This document shows, one piece after another, positions 41,523 to 51,872 of a stretch of DNA of 64,000 bases. Below the pieces are notes generated by a model. It saw only the letters and a list, made by a program, of their open reading frames with translations. It was not told the origin of the DNA and made no database searches. The stretch covers positions 11,006-75,005 of the forward strand of contig CAJUPJ010000017.1 in NCBI GenBank assembly GCA_910588655.1, given 5' to 3'. The position numbers and the translations under genes are program-made. The first letter of the stretch is position 1. Every line of letters starts with the position of its first letter. The stretch is from an uncultured Lachnospiraceae bacterium (lineage in GTDB: Bacteria > Bacillota > Clostridia > Lachnospirales > Lachnospiraceae).

Positions 41523-44486
41523 TTAAGATAAAACTTTTATTTCATCAAATATATCTTTTTCATCTTTTATATGCTTCTCATTACCTATTACACATATATT
41601 TCCTTTTTCTGCTACTTCCCTTATTACCTCTGCTGCCTTGCGTATATCTTCAATGCTGCATGCAAGAATACTGTCCCTTTCTTTCTGGAGCACCTCATAA
41701 GGTACTTTCTTAAAGTATGCAGTCATTGAACGGTTGCCCTTCATATTAGGTGTTAATGGTGTATCAATATTACTTATTGCGCCTATTATTGTTTTTGTAA
41801 TCTCTCTTTCATCTGCATTATAGTTCTCAAGGTAATCTGCTGCATTTTCATATACATCAATTGTAGATGAAAGATTAGGGTCACGGTATGAAGCAAAATA
41901 CCACTGCTTTTCCCTTGTAAAGTTACATTTTACACCATATGCACCACCTTTAACACGTACTTCATTCCAGAGGTAGTCATAATTTAAAAGATGCTGTACA
42001 ACATTTAATGTGCCAAAGTCTGCATCTGTAACACTGCCAAATGTGCCGCCAAGTGCAACATACTGTATTTCAGCAGGTGTTGTAAAGGCTTCTTTCTTCA
42101 TTTTAATATCTGGTGTATATTTACTAATGGACGAAAGCCCGTAATCCTGTCCTGTGCTTTCAAACTCCGCAAGCCCGTCTGTAAATGCAGGCATTGCCTC
42201 TTTTAATATTTCTAAAGCTTCTTCTTTACATGTACATGAAATAAGAAGTTTATCTTTTTTAAATATTTCCTTTACAAGTGCACTGCATCCTTTAATAAGG
42301 TTTTCCTTTTCCTCATCAAAGTTTTCATCAAGACGCACAAGATAATCATAATAGCCAATTCCAGAAGAATGGTCTATAAGCCATGCACTTTCTGAATTAC
42401 ATGCATTTACACGTATTGCTGCTGCCTGGTTTCCTGCTGACATAAGACGTACTTTAAGTCTTGAACGGCTTTCTGCAACTACTTCACGCAGATGTTTTTC
42501 ATCTGTAAAAATTGTTTTAAACATCATTTCCGCCATAAGCCTTAATGCATCAGCTGCCTTGTCTTCAAGCACCTTTGTACGCACCTCAAATTTAAGCTCA
42601 TACTCATTACTTTTACCAAAATGTGTATATATATCTGTGTCCGCAACAATGCCGCCTGTATAGAAATTCACCTCTGTATCAAATTCATTGTAACTGTAGT
42701 TTTCTGTGTCCATATATCCAAGCAGGGTTGACAGGAAACTAATCTGTGGCACATATTCTTTTAAATGGTGTATATCAAAGAAAAAGTTCAGGTATATTAT
42801 TCCATTGGAAGAAATATTATGGTGTACTGCTGGTATGCCACATATTCCAGTTTCTGTATTATAATAAGGTGCAGCTTCTTTTTTTATGTCTTCCCTTGCC
42901 AGCAGAGGTATTTTCTCTAAATCATCTTTTGGTGAAGGCTCTTCCTGGTATGCTTTTAAAGCCTGGGTTTCCTGTATAATCCTGTTCTTTTCTTCTTCTG
43001 GAAGCCCTGCCTTAAACGCTTCAAGTTTTTCCTCCAGTTCCTGTTCATTTTTAATTGCAAGCCCCTTTTCTGGTATCATCTCCACAAGAACTGCATGTGT
43101 ATTATCAAGGATATATTCCTGTACCAGCTTTTCAAAATAATCTGTACTAATCTGCTCCCTTAAAAAGCTGTAATATTTTTCATATTTAAGTGCGGAATAT
43201 GGCTCACTGTCACTATATAACCATGTCTTTAATGCCTTAAGGCTGTATATAAGACCCTTTGGATATGAACCAAAGTCTGCCTCCCTTTCTCTGAATTCCA
43301 TGCCATTTAATGCCGCTTCAAGTACCTTTTTATCAATTCCGTTTTTAACTATATCTTCCAGCGTTTCCCTTATTATCTGGTAAAACCTGTCCCTTTCCCC
43401 AGCTTTTGCATTTTTAGTAGTAATTGTAAAATAACTTTGCAGCATTATGTCACAGAAATCCACATCAATATCAGTACCAATACCTGCATCAAGCAGCGCC
43501 TTTTTAACTGGTGCTCCTGGCATCTCTACAAGCACATATGAGAGAAGCTCAAATGCAAGACATTTCTCCTGTTCCATTGTAATATCCATAGATGCAGCAT
43601 AAGCGTAATATGTCTTTTCTGTACAGTCTGTATCTGTACCCACAGCGTAAGTTTTAGTTAAAACCTTCATGCTGTCAAATGCCGCCTGCCTGCCAATTTC
43701 TGTGTCTGTCTGGACTGCACTAAAATCCTTTAAATAATTTTCATCCATCCATATAAGACGCTCTTCAATGTCTATATCACCATAAAGATATATATAACTG
43801 TTTGAAGGATGGTAATATTTCTTATGGAAAGCAAGGTAATCCTCATATGTCAAATCTGGTATACACTTAGGGTCTCCGCCTGATTCATAATGGTATGTTG
43901 TATCAGGGAACAGGCTGCTCATTACAAAGCAGTCCAGAACCCGCTCTTCCGAAGAATAAGCACCTTTCATTTCATTATATACTACACCATTATATATAAG
44001 TGGTGCGTCTTTGTCCGCAAGCTCATAATGCCAGCCTTCCTGTTTAAATATTTCTTGATATTTATAAATATTTGGGTAAAATACAGCATCCATATATACA
44101 TGCATAAGGTTTTCAAAGTCCTTATCATTACAGCTTGCTACAGGATATAATGTCTTGTCAGGATATGTTGTAGCATTAAGGAATGTATTTAGAGAACCCT
44201 TAACAAGTTCAACAAACGGGTCTTTTACTGGAAAATTCTTAGAACCGCACAACACTGTATGCTCAATTATATGCGGTACTCCTGTATCATCTCCTGGCGG
44301 TGTCCTGAAACCTATGTTAAATACCTTATTATCATCTTCATTACTAAATATAAGCACCCTTGCATTACTGTGCTTATGCCTTAGTGTAAGTGCAAAACTG
44401 TCTGTTTCCTGGACATACTCTGCATTCTCAACAGAATATGCTTCTGGTATTTTTACTTCTTCTAAACTTTTAATACTTTTAGCCAT
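41523..44486 (-). CDS. M16C family zinc metallopeptidase
   Basis: This 987-residue protein has the inverted zinc motif HIIEH (in GVPHIIEHTVLCGS near residue 75) typical of the M16 family, with the third ligand glutamate in the helix around VVYNEMKGAYSSEERVLD. The length and four-domain architecture match subfamily M16C, the presequence protease-like bacterial enzymes that degrade peptides in an enclosed chamber. The C-terminal half has the GGAYGVKCNFTREKQWYFASYRD segment. There is no signal peptide. GGAGGATTGTA precedes the ATG. It follows the diguanylate cyclase gene, separated by a hairpin, and precedes era by ~90 bases. Confidence 0.93.
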   Translation of the reverse strand: MAKSIKSLEEVKIPEAYSVENAEYVQETDSFALTLRHKHSNARVLIFSNEDDNKVFNIGFRTPPGDDTGVPHIIEHTVLCGSKNFPVKDPFVELVKGSLNTFLNATTYPDKTLYPVASCNDKDFENLMHVYMDAVFYPNIYKYQEIFKQEGWHYELADKDAPLIYNGVVYNEMKGAYSSEERVLDCFVMSSLFPDTTYHYESGGDPKCIPDLTYEDYLAFHKKYYHPSNSYIYLYGDIDIEERLIWMDENYLKDFSAVQTDTEIGRQAAFDSMKVLTKTYAVGTDTDCTEKTYYAYAASMDITMEQEKCLAFELLSYVLVEMPGAPVKKALLDAGIGTDIDVDFCDIMLQSYFTITTKNAKAGERDRFYQIIRETLEDIVKNGIDKKVLEAALNGMEFREREADFGSYPKGLIYSLKALKTWLYSDSEPYSALKYEKYYSFLREQISTDYFEKLVQEYILDNTHAVLVEMIPEKGLAIKNEQELEEKLEAFKAGLPEEEKNRIIQETQALKAYQEEPSPKDDLEKIPLLAREDIKKEAAPYYNTETGICGIPAVHHNISSNGIIYLNFFFDIHHLKEYVPQISFLSTLLGYMDTENYSYNEFDTEVNFYTGGIVADTDIYTHFGKSNEYELKFEVRTKVLEDKAADALRLMAEMMFKTIFTDEKHLREVVAESRSRLKVRLMSAGNQAAAIRVNACNSESAWLIDHSSGIGYYDYLVRLDENFDEEKENLIKGCSALVKEIFKKDKLLISCTCKEEALEILKEAMPAFTDGLAEFESTGQDYGLSSISKYTPDIKMKKEAFTTPAEIQYVALGGTFGSVTDADFGTLNVVQHLLNYDYLWNEVRVKGGAYGVKCNFTREKQWYFASYRDPNLSSTIDVYENAADYLENYNADEREITKTIIGAISNIDTPLTPNMKGNRSMTAYFKKVPYEVLQKERDSILACSIEDIRKAAEVIREVAEKGNICVIGNEKHIKDEKDIFDEIKVLS

Positions 44487-44555
44487 TACAATCCTCCATT
44501 TATAATTATATAATTATTCTTAAAGTATTCCCTAATAATCCCCATTCCAAAACAC

Positions 44556-44576
44556 CCATCTGCCAAAAGCAGATGG
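44556..44576 (-). terminator. Hairpin after the diguanylate cyclase gene
   Basis: CCATCTGC and GCAGATGG form a perfect 8-bp stem with a 5-base loop between two minus-strand genes. The minus-strand tail is GTGTTTTGG, so it is a weak terminator at best. Confidence 0.5.
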
Positions 44577-44649
44577 ATGAAATTTTAACTATATTTCTTA
44601 AAGAGCCAGTAATAATTAATCCCTGCCAGCAGGTTTCTTCCATTGTTCT

Positions 44650-46533
44650 TTAGTCTTTATTATTACCTGACCCATAAACTGTAAATTTATTCTTTCCTGT
44701 TTTCTTTGAATTATATAATGCTTCATCAGCCTTCTTATATAAAAGTTCAAAATCCCTTCCATCTTTGGGGCCTATAGAAATACCAACACTGCTTGATATC
44801 TTTATTGTATTAGCACCATCGGAATACTCCCTGCGGTTTGCCTCACATACTTTCTCAGCATTTTTTACAATAAATTTCATAAGGCTCTCTTCATCAAATG
44901 CATCATATATTGCAAATACCGCAAATTCATCACCACCAAGCCTGCCTATAAATGCATTGCTATGGAAAATCCCTGTAAGGGCTGCTGCTGTATCTGCAAT
45001 AGCCTTGTCACCATATATATGTCCAAGGTTATCATTTACATTTTTAAAATTATCAAGGTCAACCATAAAGAATATGTAGTTCCTGCCTTCATGCTTATCT
45101 TTTAACTGCTCTGTAATCTTAGCCTCTATAGTCTTTTTATTAAGGACTCCTGTAAGAAGGTCATTCTCTGCCCTCTGGACAAGGTTCTTTTCCATTGAAA
45201 TCTGTTTATTGGCATTAACTACTTTGCCAACAAAACGTTCACAATTGCCATCGCTGCTACGGAACATCGTACCCGTAAGCCGGTACCAGCCATAATCCCC
45301 ATTCTGGTCTAAAATCCTTACTTCTGACGAAAATACTTCATCCTCACTATCAAAAAATTCATGCAGCCTTCCCCTTATAGATGCATCATCTTCATGCACA
45401 TACTCATATACATCATAAACTGCTTCTCCGACAAGCGGGGAAAAATTCTTTCCAGTTACGTGGCTGAAATCACCAAATACATCAATTCTCTTTTTAGGTG
45501 AGAATACATATTCAAAAAGCACTGCACCTTCCTGCCTGTCTAAAACTCCATAATTATCAAGAAGTTTAATTACCTTTGCCCTTCCATTAATATGGTAAAA
45601 AAGAATTCCGAATATTACAACCAGGTCTGCTATTAGCAGCTTAACAAGAAGTGAATTGGAAACAGACGCTAATTTACTGCCTATGCCAGCATTATCTGCA
45701 TTGGCAATATAAACGATATAACAATTATTTACTTCAAGCGGAATGCATGCTGCAACAAACTTATTTCTTTCATAAGCATATTCAAGAAATATTTCTTCAC
45801 GGTCATGTATGCTGCCTTGTATGTAATCTGTACCAGCATTTTCAGTATATACTTTACATGCTTTAATAAATGAAAAAAAGCTGCTGCCTGTTTCACCAAT
45901 TACTTTATATATACCGCTGCTTCCATACATAATCCTGCCTCTGTTGTTAATAACCGCAGCAAATGCACCAGAACCAGCAAACTTACTCTCCATATAATTA
46001 GTCAGGGTGCTTTCTAAAAGTGAACCCGCCAGCACCGCCTTAACTTTCCCGCCCACATCCATTACTGGTGCATAAAGCATAAGCTCAAGTTCACCATCCT
46101 GGCGTGGTATAAGCTCCTCTGCTATTGCGCAGCCACCCTCTGCTGCAATTTCAAACCCGCTTTCTTTCTGGATATCTTCAATATTATATGTTCCATATCC
46201 ACATATAAAAGAACCTTCTTTATCTAAAATAATAATACTGTCAAATAAATCTGCTTCTGCTGATAATTGTTCTTCCAGGACTACACTATTGTCTGTCCCA
46301 ATACCTGTAAGACATCTGCCTAAAAGTGAAAGCGACGCTTTGCGCCCTTCAAAGAAATCATATATATACTCTGATGCAATGCGTGCGCCTGTAATCTGTA
46401 TCTCCTTTTTTATTTCCTGTGAAGTATGCTTCGTATCACTGAAATAGTTAGAGAGAATGGCAATAATTAATATAATAGATATACCTGTTATAACATAACA
46501 GACATTTGAAAATTTAACTTTGCTATTTCCCAT
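44650..46533 (-). CDS. Membrane diguanylate cyclase with Cache-like sensor and PAS-like domains
   Basis: The 627-residue protein has an N-terminal membrane helix (CYVITGISIILIIAILSNYF), an extracellular Cache-type sensor region (~40-290), a second membrane helix near residue 300 (LLVKLLIADLVVIFGILFYH), a PAS-like segment (~330-455) and a GGDEF domain (~465-627). The active site reads RLGGDEFAVFA with metal-binding DNFKNVNDNLGH upstream, so cyclase activity is expected. The product-inhibition I-site RxxD is not in its usual place five residues before the motif. No EAL domain is present. ATG 46533 follows GGAGAAG. It could feed c-di-GMP into the motility genes of this organism, but that is inferred. 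Confidence 0.9.
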   Translation of the reverse strand: MGNSKVKFSNVCYVITGISIILIIAILSNYFSDTKHTSQEIKKEIQITGARIASEYIYDFFEGRKASLSLLGRCLTGIGTDNSVVLEEQLSAEADLFDSIIILDKEGSFICGYGTYNIEDIQKESGFEIAAEGGCAIAEELIPRQDGELELMLYAPVMDVGGKVKAVLAGSLLESTLTNYMESKFAGSGAFAAVINNRGRIMYGSSGIYKVIGETGSSFFSFIKACKVYTENAGTDYIQGSIHDREEIFLEYAYERNKFVAACIPLEVNNCYIVYIANADNAGIGSKLASVSNSLLVKLLIADLVVIFGILFYHINGRAKVIKLLDNYGVLDRQEGAVLFEYVFSPKKRIDVFGDFSHVTGKNFSPLVGEAVYDVYEYVHEDDASIRGRLHEFFDSEDEVFSSEVRILDQNGDYGWYRLTGTMFRSSDGNCERFVGKVVNANKQISMEKNLVQRAENDLLTGVLNKKTIEAKITEQLKDKHEGRNYIFFMVDLDNFKNVNDNLGHIYGDKAIADTAAALTGIFHSNAFIGRLGGDEFAVFAIYDAFDEESLMKFIVKNAEKVCEANRREYSDGANTIKISSSVGISIGPKDGRDFELLYKKADEALYNSKKTGKNKFTVYGSGNNKD

Positions 46534-46758
46534 AATCTTCTCCATTTATACTCCCAGCTATGCTAATGCTTCTTCATATTCTGCTAAAGTATAACTAGTA
46601 TAACATAAGAACAAAATTATTGCCACTTTTATATTATCTTTTAAATAATATTCAATGATTTTTATAAAAAAGATGTGGATTTTTTATAAATTTTTATCAT
46701 TTTTTTAATATTTTTTTAATATTTACAGACACATACAGATAACATTATTATCATGCAA

Positions 46759-47535
46759 TCACTGTATTCCAGCAGCTTTTGTTATGCCATATATATAATT
46801 ATATATATGTTCCCCTGCCTTATCCCCATATTCCTGGACAATTTTTACGATTGCACTTCCAATTATAATGCCATCAGCATATTGTATATATTTAGCAGCC
46901 TGTTCCTTTGTATTAATGCCAAAACCAACTGCTACAGGCACATCTGTAACTTCACGTATCTTGCTTGCAATTGATTGTATATCTGTTTTAATTTCATCCC
47001 TTGTACCTGTTACTCCCATTGATGAAACTATATATATAAAACCTTCTGCTTCTTTGGCAATCATCTGTATTCTCTCTTCGGAAACAGGGCTGACAAGTGA
47101 TATTAAATCAATCCCATATTCTGCTGTTATACCAGACAATTCACCTTTCTCCTCAAATGGCAGGTCAGGTATTATTAAGCCATCTATACCTGTTTCCCTG
47201 CACTGGCAGCAAAACCGCCCATAACCATATTTATATAATGTATTGGCATATGCAAGAAAAACAAGCGGTATCTGTGTTTTTGTGCGCAGTCTTTTTACCA
47301 TTTCAAATATTTTATCAGTAGTACATCCTGCCGAAAGTGCCCTTACATTAGCATCCTGTATAACAGGCCCTTCTGCTACCGGGTCTGAAAATGGTATGCC
47401 AAGCTCTACCAGGGATGCCCCTGCCCTTTCCATTTCAAGTACAAATTCTTCTGTTTTATCAAGGCTTGGGTCTCCTGCTGTTATAAATCCGATAAATGCC
47501 TTTTTGCCATTAAATGCTTTTTTAATTCTACTCAT
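46759..47535 (-). CDS. trpA: Tryptophan synthase alpha subunit
   Basis: TrpA cleaves indole-3-glycerol phosphate to indole. The 258-residue sequence has AFIGFITAGDPSLDKTEEF near residue 13, the catalytic glutamate in VELGIPFSDPVAEGPVIQ near 48, the catalytic aspartate in GLIIPDLPFEE near 130 and the phosphate-binding GFGINTKEQAA near 213. ATG 47535 overlaps the trpB stop by 8 bases, the usual TrpB-TrpA coupling. It is the last gene of the trp operon; I found no clear terminator in the ~210 bases after it. Confidence 0.96.
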   Translation of the reverse strand: MSRIKKAFNGKKAFIGFITAGDPSLDKTEEFVLEMERAGASLVELGIPFSDPVAEGPVIQDANVRALSAGCTTDKIFEMVKRLRTKTQIPLVFLAYANTLYKYGYGRFCCQCRETGIDGLIIPDLPFEEKGELSGITAEYGIDLISLVSPVSEERIQMIAKEAEGFIYIVSSMGVTGTRDEIKTDIQSIASKIREVTDVPVAVGFGINTKEQAAKYIQYADGIIIGSAIVKIVQEYGDKAGEHIYNYIYGITKAAGIQ

Positions 47536-48712
47536 GTAAATCAATCCCCCTGTATCTTGCAATTGCTGCCACATCCTTATCCCCACGTCCTGAGAGGCAG
47601 CATATTATTATCTGGTCTTTATCCATATCTGGTGCAATCTTCATAAGATGTGCAACTGCATGTGAACTTTCTATAGCAGCAATTATCCCTTCCTGCCTTG
47701 CAATATATTCAAATGCGTTTACAGCTTCATCATCAGTTACAGGCACATACTCCGCCCTTCCTATGTCTTTAAGATATGCGTGCTCCGGGCCTACCCCTGG
47801 ATAGTCAAGCCCCGCCGAAATAGAATACACTGGGGCAATCTGCCCGTATTCATCCTGGCAGAAATATGATTTCATTCCATGGAATATCCCTTCTGTCCCA
47901 GTTGCCATAGTTGCTGCTGTCCTGTCTGTATCAACACCCTTGCCTGCTGCCTCACATCCAATCAGCCGTACATTTTTATCCTCAATAAATTCATAAAACA
48001 TACCCATAGAATTACTTCCGCCGCCTACACATGCCATTACAACATCTGGAAGTTTTCCTTCTTTTTCAAGTATCTGCTCCCTTGCCTCCCTGCTTATTAC
48101 ACTTTGGAAATCCCTTACTATCATTGGAAACGGGTGAGGCCCCATTACGGAACCAAGTACATACAATGTATCATCTACCCTTGAAACCCATTCCCTCATA
48201 CATTCGTTTACTGCATCCTTAAGGGTTTTAGTACCGCTGTCAACTGGATGTACCTTTGCCCCAAGGAGCTCCATCCGGTATACATTAAGCGCCTGTCTTA
48301 TAGTATCCTCCCTGCCCATAAATATTTCACACTCAAGCCCAAGAAGTGCTGCTGCTGTTGCTGTTGCAACTCCATGCTGTCCTGCACCTGTTTCTGCAAT
48401 AATGCGTGTTTTCCCCATTTTCTTTGCAAGCAGCGCCTGCCCAAGTACATTATTAATCTTATGTGAACCTGTATGGTTTAAATCTTCACGCTTAAAATAT
48501 ATCTTCGCGCCCCCTAAATCTTTTGTCATTTTTTCTGCAAAATAAAGAAGTGACGGCCTGCCTGCATATTCCTTAAGAAGCATGCCCAGCTCTTTATTAA
48601 ATACTACATCATTTTTATAAAACTCATACTCTCTTTCAATCCTTGAAACCTCATTCATAAGAGTTTCAGGTATATACTGTCCTCCATGTATGCCATATCT
48701 TCCTTTGCCCAT
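47528..48712 (-). CDS. trpB: Tryptophan synthase beta subunit
   Basis: The 394-residue PLP enzyme begins MGKGRYGIHGGQYIPETLMN and has the PLP lysine in NHTGSHKINNVLGQALLA near residue 85, plus the glutamate in ETGAGQHGVATATAA and CVGGGSNSMGMFYEF for phosphate binding. It condenses indole with serine. ATG 48712 has GGAGG 7 bases upstream. The gene is followed by trpA with an 8-base overlap and preceded by trpF. Confidence 0.97.
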   Translation of the reverse strand: MGKGRYGIHGGQYIPETLMNEVSRIEREYEFYKNDVVFNKELGMLLKEYAGRPSLLYFAEKMTKDLGGAKIYFKREDLNHTGSHKINNVLGQALLAKKMGKTRIIAETGAGQHGVATATAAALLGLECEIFMGREDTIRQALNVYRMELLGAKVHPVDSGTKTLKDAVNECMREWVSRVDDTLYVLGSVMGPHPFPMIVRDFQSVISREAREQILEKEGKLPDVVMACVGGGSNSMGMFYEFIEDKNVRLIGCEAAGKGVDTDRTAATMATGTEGIFHGMKSYFCQDEYGQIAPVYSISAGLDYPGVGPEHAYLKDIGRAEYVPVTDDEAVNAFEYIARQEGIIAAIESSHAVAHLMKIAPDMDKDQIIICCLSGRGDKDVAAIARYRGIDLHE

Positions 48713-48759
48713 TATTAATCCTCCATTCAATTTAAACCATCTGGCTGTTTTGCTTAATA

Positions 48760-49389
48760 TTATTCCAGACTGCGTACTGTATCAATAAATTCCTTCATTT
48801 TACCAAAGTCCTTATAACCATCTGTTTCCATGCCGCTGCTGGCATCTAATGCGTAAGGATGTGTGATTTCTATAGCTCTCCTGGCATTGGAAGCAGAAAT
48901 CCCGCCAGCAAGGAAAAAGGGCTTATTAATATTTTTAACAAGACTCCAGTCAAATTCCATGCCATTACCGCCTGCCTGTGCGCCAGTCCCGGCATCCAGA
49001 AGCAGGTAATCACATTTATACCCCGCCGCTGTTGCAATATCCCTGCAATCCCTTATCCTGGCGGCTTTAATAATATCACATCCATTGCTGGTAATCTGCC
49101 TCAGCCTGCTGATATAAGCATTATCTTCATTGCCATGAAGCTGTACACACTGTATAATGCCATTATTTACAAACCCTGCCACTATCTCTTCTGGCTGGTT
49201 TACAAATACCCCGGTTCTTTTAATCCCACTGTCAAGCCTTTCTGCAAATTCTGCTGCATCCTCTGCTGTTATACTGCGCATAAACCCTTCTGCCAAAATA
49301 AAACCTATATAATCAGGCATAAGCATATTGGCATATTCTATATCATGCATACGCCTTAAACCGCATATTTTTATCTTAACAGCTGGCAT
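48760..49389 (-). CDS. trpF: Phosphoribosylanthranilate isomerase
   Basis: From ATG 49389 (GGAGGG 5 bases upstream) the ~209-residue protein starts MPAVKIKICGLRRMHDIEYA; the active-site cysteine is in KICGL and the catalytic aspartate in LLLDAGTGAQAGG near residue 125. The C-terminal phosphate site is FLAGGISASNARRAIE and LDASSGMETDGYKD. It overlaps the trpC end by 14 bases. TrpF carries out the Amadori rearrangement between TrpD and TrpC steps. Confidence 0.95.
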   Translation of the reverse strand: MPAVKIKICGLRRMHDIEYANMLMPDYIGFILAEGFMRSITAEDAAEFAERLDSGIKRTGVFVNQPEEIVAGFVNNGIIQCVQLHGNEDNAYISRLRQITSNGCDIIKAARIRDCRDIATAAGYKCDYLLLDAGTGAQAGGNGMEFDWSLVKNINKPFFLAGGISASNARRAIEITHPYALDASSGMETDGYKDFGKMKEFIDTVRSLE

Positions 49390-50191
49390 AAGAACCCTCC
49401 GCTTCTGCAAGGGCACACAGTTCTTTTAATGCACTAACCCTGTCCTCCCCTGCACGCATCACTGTTTCACCTATAAGTACGCCATCCGTTCCATTGGCAG
49501 CAAGCTTCATTATATCTTCTTTACTTTGTATGCCACTTTCAGATACAAATATTATATACTCTGGTACAAGCTTCCTAAGGCGCAGGCTGTTATTTATATC
49601 AACCTGGAAAGTCTTTAAATCCCTGTTATTTACACCTACCAGCCTTGCCCCGGCTTTTGCCGCCCTCTTCACTTCTTCTTCGTCATGCGCTTCAACAAGC
49701 GCTGAAAGCCCCAGGCTGCCAGCAATGCCAAGCAGGTTACTAAGGTCTGTGTCATTAAGTATTGCACATATAAGCAAAATAGCGTCTGCACCCATAACCT
49801 TTGCCTGGTAAACCATATATTCATTTATAGTAAAATCTTTTCTTAAAACAGGCAGGGATATTTCTTTCTTTATTTCCCTTAAATAATTATCAGACCCCAT
49901 AAAATAAAATGGTTCGGTAAGCACTGAAACAGCGCTTGCCCCGCCAAGTTCATATTCTTTTGCTATCTGCACATATGGAAACTCTTCTGCTATAACCCCT
50001 TTCGATGGTGAAGCCTTCTTTACCTCACATATAAAAGACAATCCACCTTCTTTAACTGCCCTTTCAAACGGAAAGCCTGTATCTGTTTCCATTGCATATG
50101 CCTCTTTTTCAAGTTCTTCTAAAGGTTTACATCTCATTTCCCTTTTTATACGCTCTTCCGTTTTCTCTGCTATTTCTTCTAAAATATTCAT
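49376..50191 (-). CDS. trpC: Indole-3-glycerol phosphate synthase
   Basis: The ~271-residue TIM barrel shows FICEVKKASPSKGVIA near residue 50 with the catalytic lysine, PVLRKDFTINEYMVYQA near 110, LVGVNNRDLKTF near 180 and VSESGIQSKEDI plus DGVLIGETVMRAG at the phosphate site. ATG 50191 (residue 10 of the maximal frame) begins the conserved MNILEEIAEKTEERI; its Shine-Dalgarno GAGGG is somewhat distant. The gene is separate from trpF, unlike the fused enzyme of E. coli. Confidence 0.95.
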   Translation of the reverse strand: MNILEEIAEKTEERIKREMRCKPLEELEKEAYAMETDTGFPFERAVKEGGLSFICEVKKASPSKGVIAEEFPYVQIAKEYELGGASAVSVLTEPFYFMGSDNYLREIKKEISLPVLRKDFTINEYMVYQAKVMGADAILLICAILNDTDLSNLLGIAGSLGLSALVEAHDEEEVKRAAKAGARLVGVNNRDLKTFQVDINNSLRLRKLVPEYIIFVSESGIQSKEDIMKLAANGTDGVLIGETVMRAGEDRVSALKELCALAEAEGSYASC

Positions 50192-50238
50192 TATAATAAT
50201 GCCCTCTTTATTAACCATCTTTAAAATAATTTTTATAT

Positions 50239-51243
50239 TTAATTTGTAGCCATTGTAAATTCCTCAAGCTTTGCTTTTGCCTTGCCGCTTTCTATAACCT
50301 CTTTAGCTTTTTCAATTCCTTCTTTTATAGTTATGCCATCTGAAACAAGATAAATTGCTGCTCCTGCATTCAGAAGTACAGCATCTCTTTTCGCTCCCTT
50401 TCTGCCGTTAAGGATTTCCCTTGCAATCTCTGCATTTTCCTCTGGATTACCCCCGGCAAGCTCTTCTTTTTTACATGTCTTTAAACCAAACTGTTCTGGT
50501 GTTATTTCATAAAATTTAAATTCACCATTTCTATATTCGCAAACTTTGGTAGGTGCACTCATTGATATTTCATCAATACAATCTGTTCCATACACAACCA
50601 TAATTCTTTTAAGACCAAGATTTTTAAGTACATGTGCCATTGGTTCTACAAGGCTTCCATCATAAACGCCAAGCAGCTGCATATCTGCCCTTGCAGGATT
50701 TGAAAGTGGCCCAAGTATATTAAACATAGTCCTTATTCCTATTTCACCACGCACTTTGCCAACAAACCTCATTGCAGGATGGTACTTTTGTGCAAACAGA
50801 AAACACATATTAGTTTTATCCAGTATTTTTTCACTTTTACCAGGCTCATTATCAATTTTAACACCAAGTGCTTCCAGGCAGTCTGCAGTCCCGCATTTGC
50901 TTGAAGCTGCGCGGTTTCCATGCTTTGTAACACGTATTCCTGCTGCTGCACATACTATTGCAGCAAGTGTTGAAATATTAAAAGTATTCGATTTGTCGCC
51001 ACCTGTCCCTACAATTTCAAGTGATTCCCTGTTATTCTTAAATGGTGTGCATTTTGAAGCCATAACCTTTGCTGCTGCTGTAATTTCTTCTATAGTTTCG
51101 CCTTTTATGCTTAAAGCAGTTAAAAATGCTGATTTCTGTGAATCTGTTGCCTCACCCGTCATAATTTCTTCCATAACCTGTTCCATAACTTCCGAGGTTA
51201 AATCCCCGCCATGTACTAAAACATCAATCGCTTCTTTAATCAT
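50239..51243 (-). CDS. trpD: Anthranilate phosphoribosyltransferase
   Basis: The 334-residue enzyme has the PRPP signature GTGGDKSNTFNIST near residue 78 and the KHGNRAASSKCGTADCLEALG segment near 105 that binds anthranilate, together with MRFVGKVRGEIGIRTMFNILG near 158. It is a stand-alone TrpD, not fused to TrpG. GGAGGG lies 6 bases before the ATG, 20 bases after the trpG stop. Confidence 0.96.
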   Translation of the reverse strand: MIKEAIDVLVHGGDLTSEVMEQVMEEIMTGEATDSQKSAFLTALSIKGETIEEITAAAKVMASKCTPFKNNRESLEIVGTGGDKSNTFNISTLAAIVCAAAGIRVTKHGNRAASSKCGTADCLEALGVKIDNEPGKSEKILDKTNMCFLFAQKYHPAMRFVGKVRGEIGIRTMFNILGPLSNPARADMQLLGVYDGSLVEPMAHVLKNLGLKRIMVVYGTDCIDEISMSAPTKVCEYRNGEFKFYEITPEQFGLKTCKKEELAGGNPEENAEIAREILNGRKGAKRDAVLLNAGAAIYLVSDGITIKEGIEKAKEVIESGKAKAKLEEFTMATN

Positions 51244-51263
51244 ATAAATCCCTCCATATACTT

Positions 51264-51833
51264 TTAATTACATTCCAGGAAATTCTTTAGCATTTTCATC
51301 CCATCTGGCGTCATTATTGATTCAGGGTGGAATTGTACGCCAAATATGTTATAATCCCTGTGTTTTACTGCCATAACCTCATCATCATCTGTTACAGCAG
51401 TTACCAGCAGTTCCTCTGGTATAGTTTCCTTTACTGCAGTTAATGAATGGTATCTTGCAACTTCAGCCCTTCCAGGCAGCCCATTAAATAACTGGCAGCC
51501 TGTATCTACATTTATAACAGACTGTTTGCCATGCATAAGCTGTTTTGCATAAGATATTGTTGCACCAAATGCTTCACATATTGCCTGGTGCCCCAGGCAT
51601 ACGCCAAGGATTGGCACTTTTCCTTTAAAATACATTACAGCTTCTTCACATATCCCTGCATCTGCTGGTTTTCCTGGCCCTGGTGATATAATAATATGTG
51701 AAGGTGCAAGCATTTCTATTTCTTCTACTGACATACTGTCATTACGTATTACTGTTATATCCTGTGTAATTGTACCTGTAAGCTGGTACAAATTATAAGA
51801 AAAACTATCATAATTATCTATAAGGATTACCAT
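51264..51833 (-). CDS. trpG: Anthranilate synthase glutamine amidotransferase subunit
   Basis: The 189-residue class I amidotransferase begins MVILIDNYDSFSYNLYQLTG, has the nucleophile cysteine in GVCLGHQAICEAFG near residue 77, and the catalytic histidine/glutamate in VQFHPESIMTPDG near 170. It may also serve folate synthesis as PabA, since such subunits can be shared; no pab genes are in the window. GGAGG lies 8 bases before ATG 51833. Confidence 0.94.
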   Translation of the reverse strand: MVILIDNYDSFSYNLYQLTGTITQDITVIRNDSMSVEEIEMLAPSHIIISPGPGKPADAGICEEAVMYFKGKVPILGVCLGHQAICEAFGATISYAKQLMHGKQSVINVDTGCQLFNGLPGRAEVARYHSLTAVKETIPEELLVTAVTDDDEVMAVKHRDYNIFGVQFHPESIMTPDGMKMLKNFLECN

Positions 51834-51872
51834 ATATAATACCTCCATTTCATATATATGAAGCCTGGCAGA

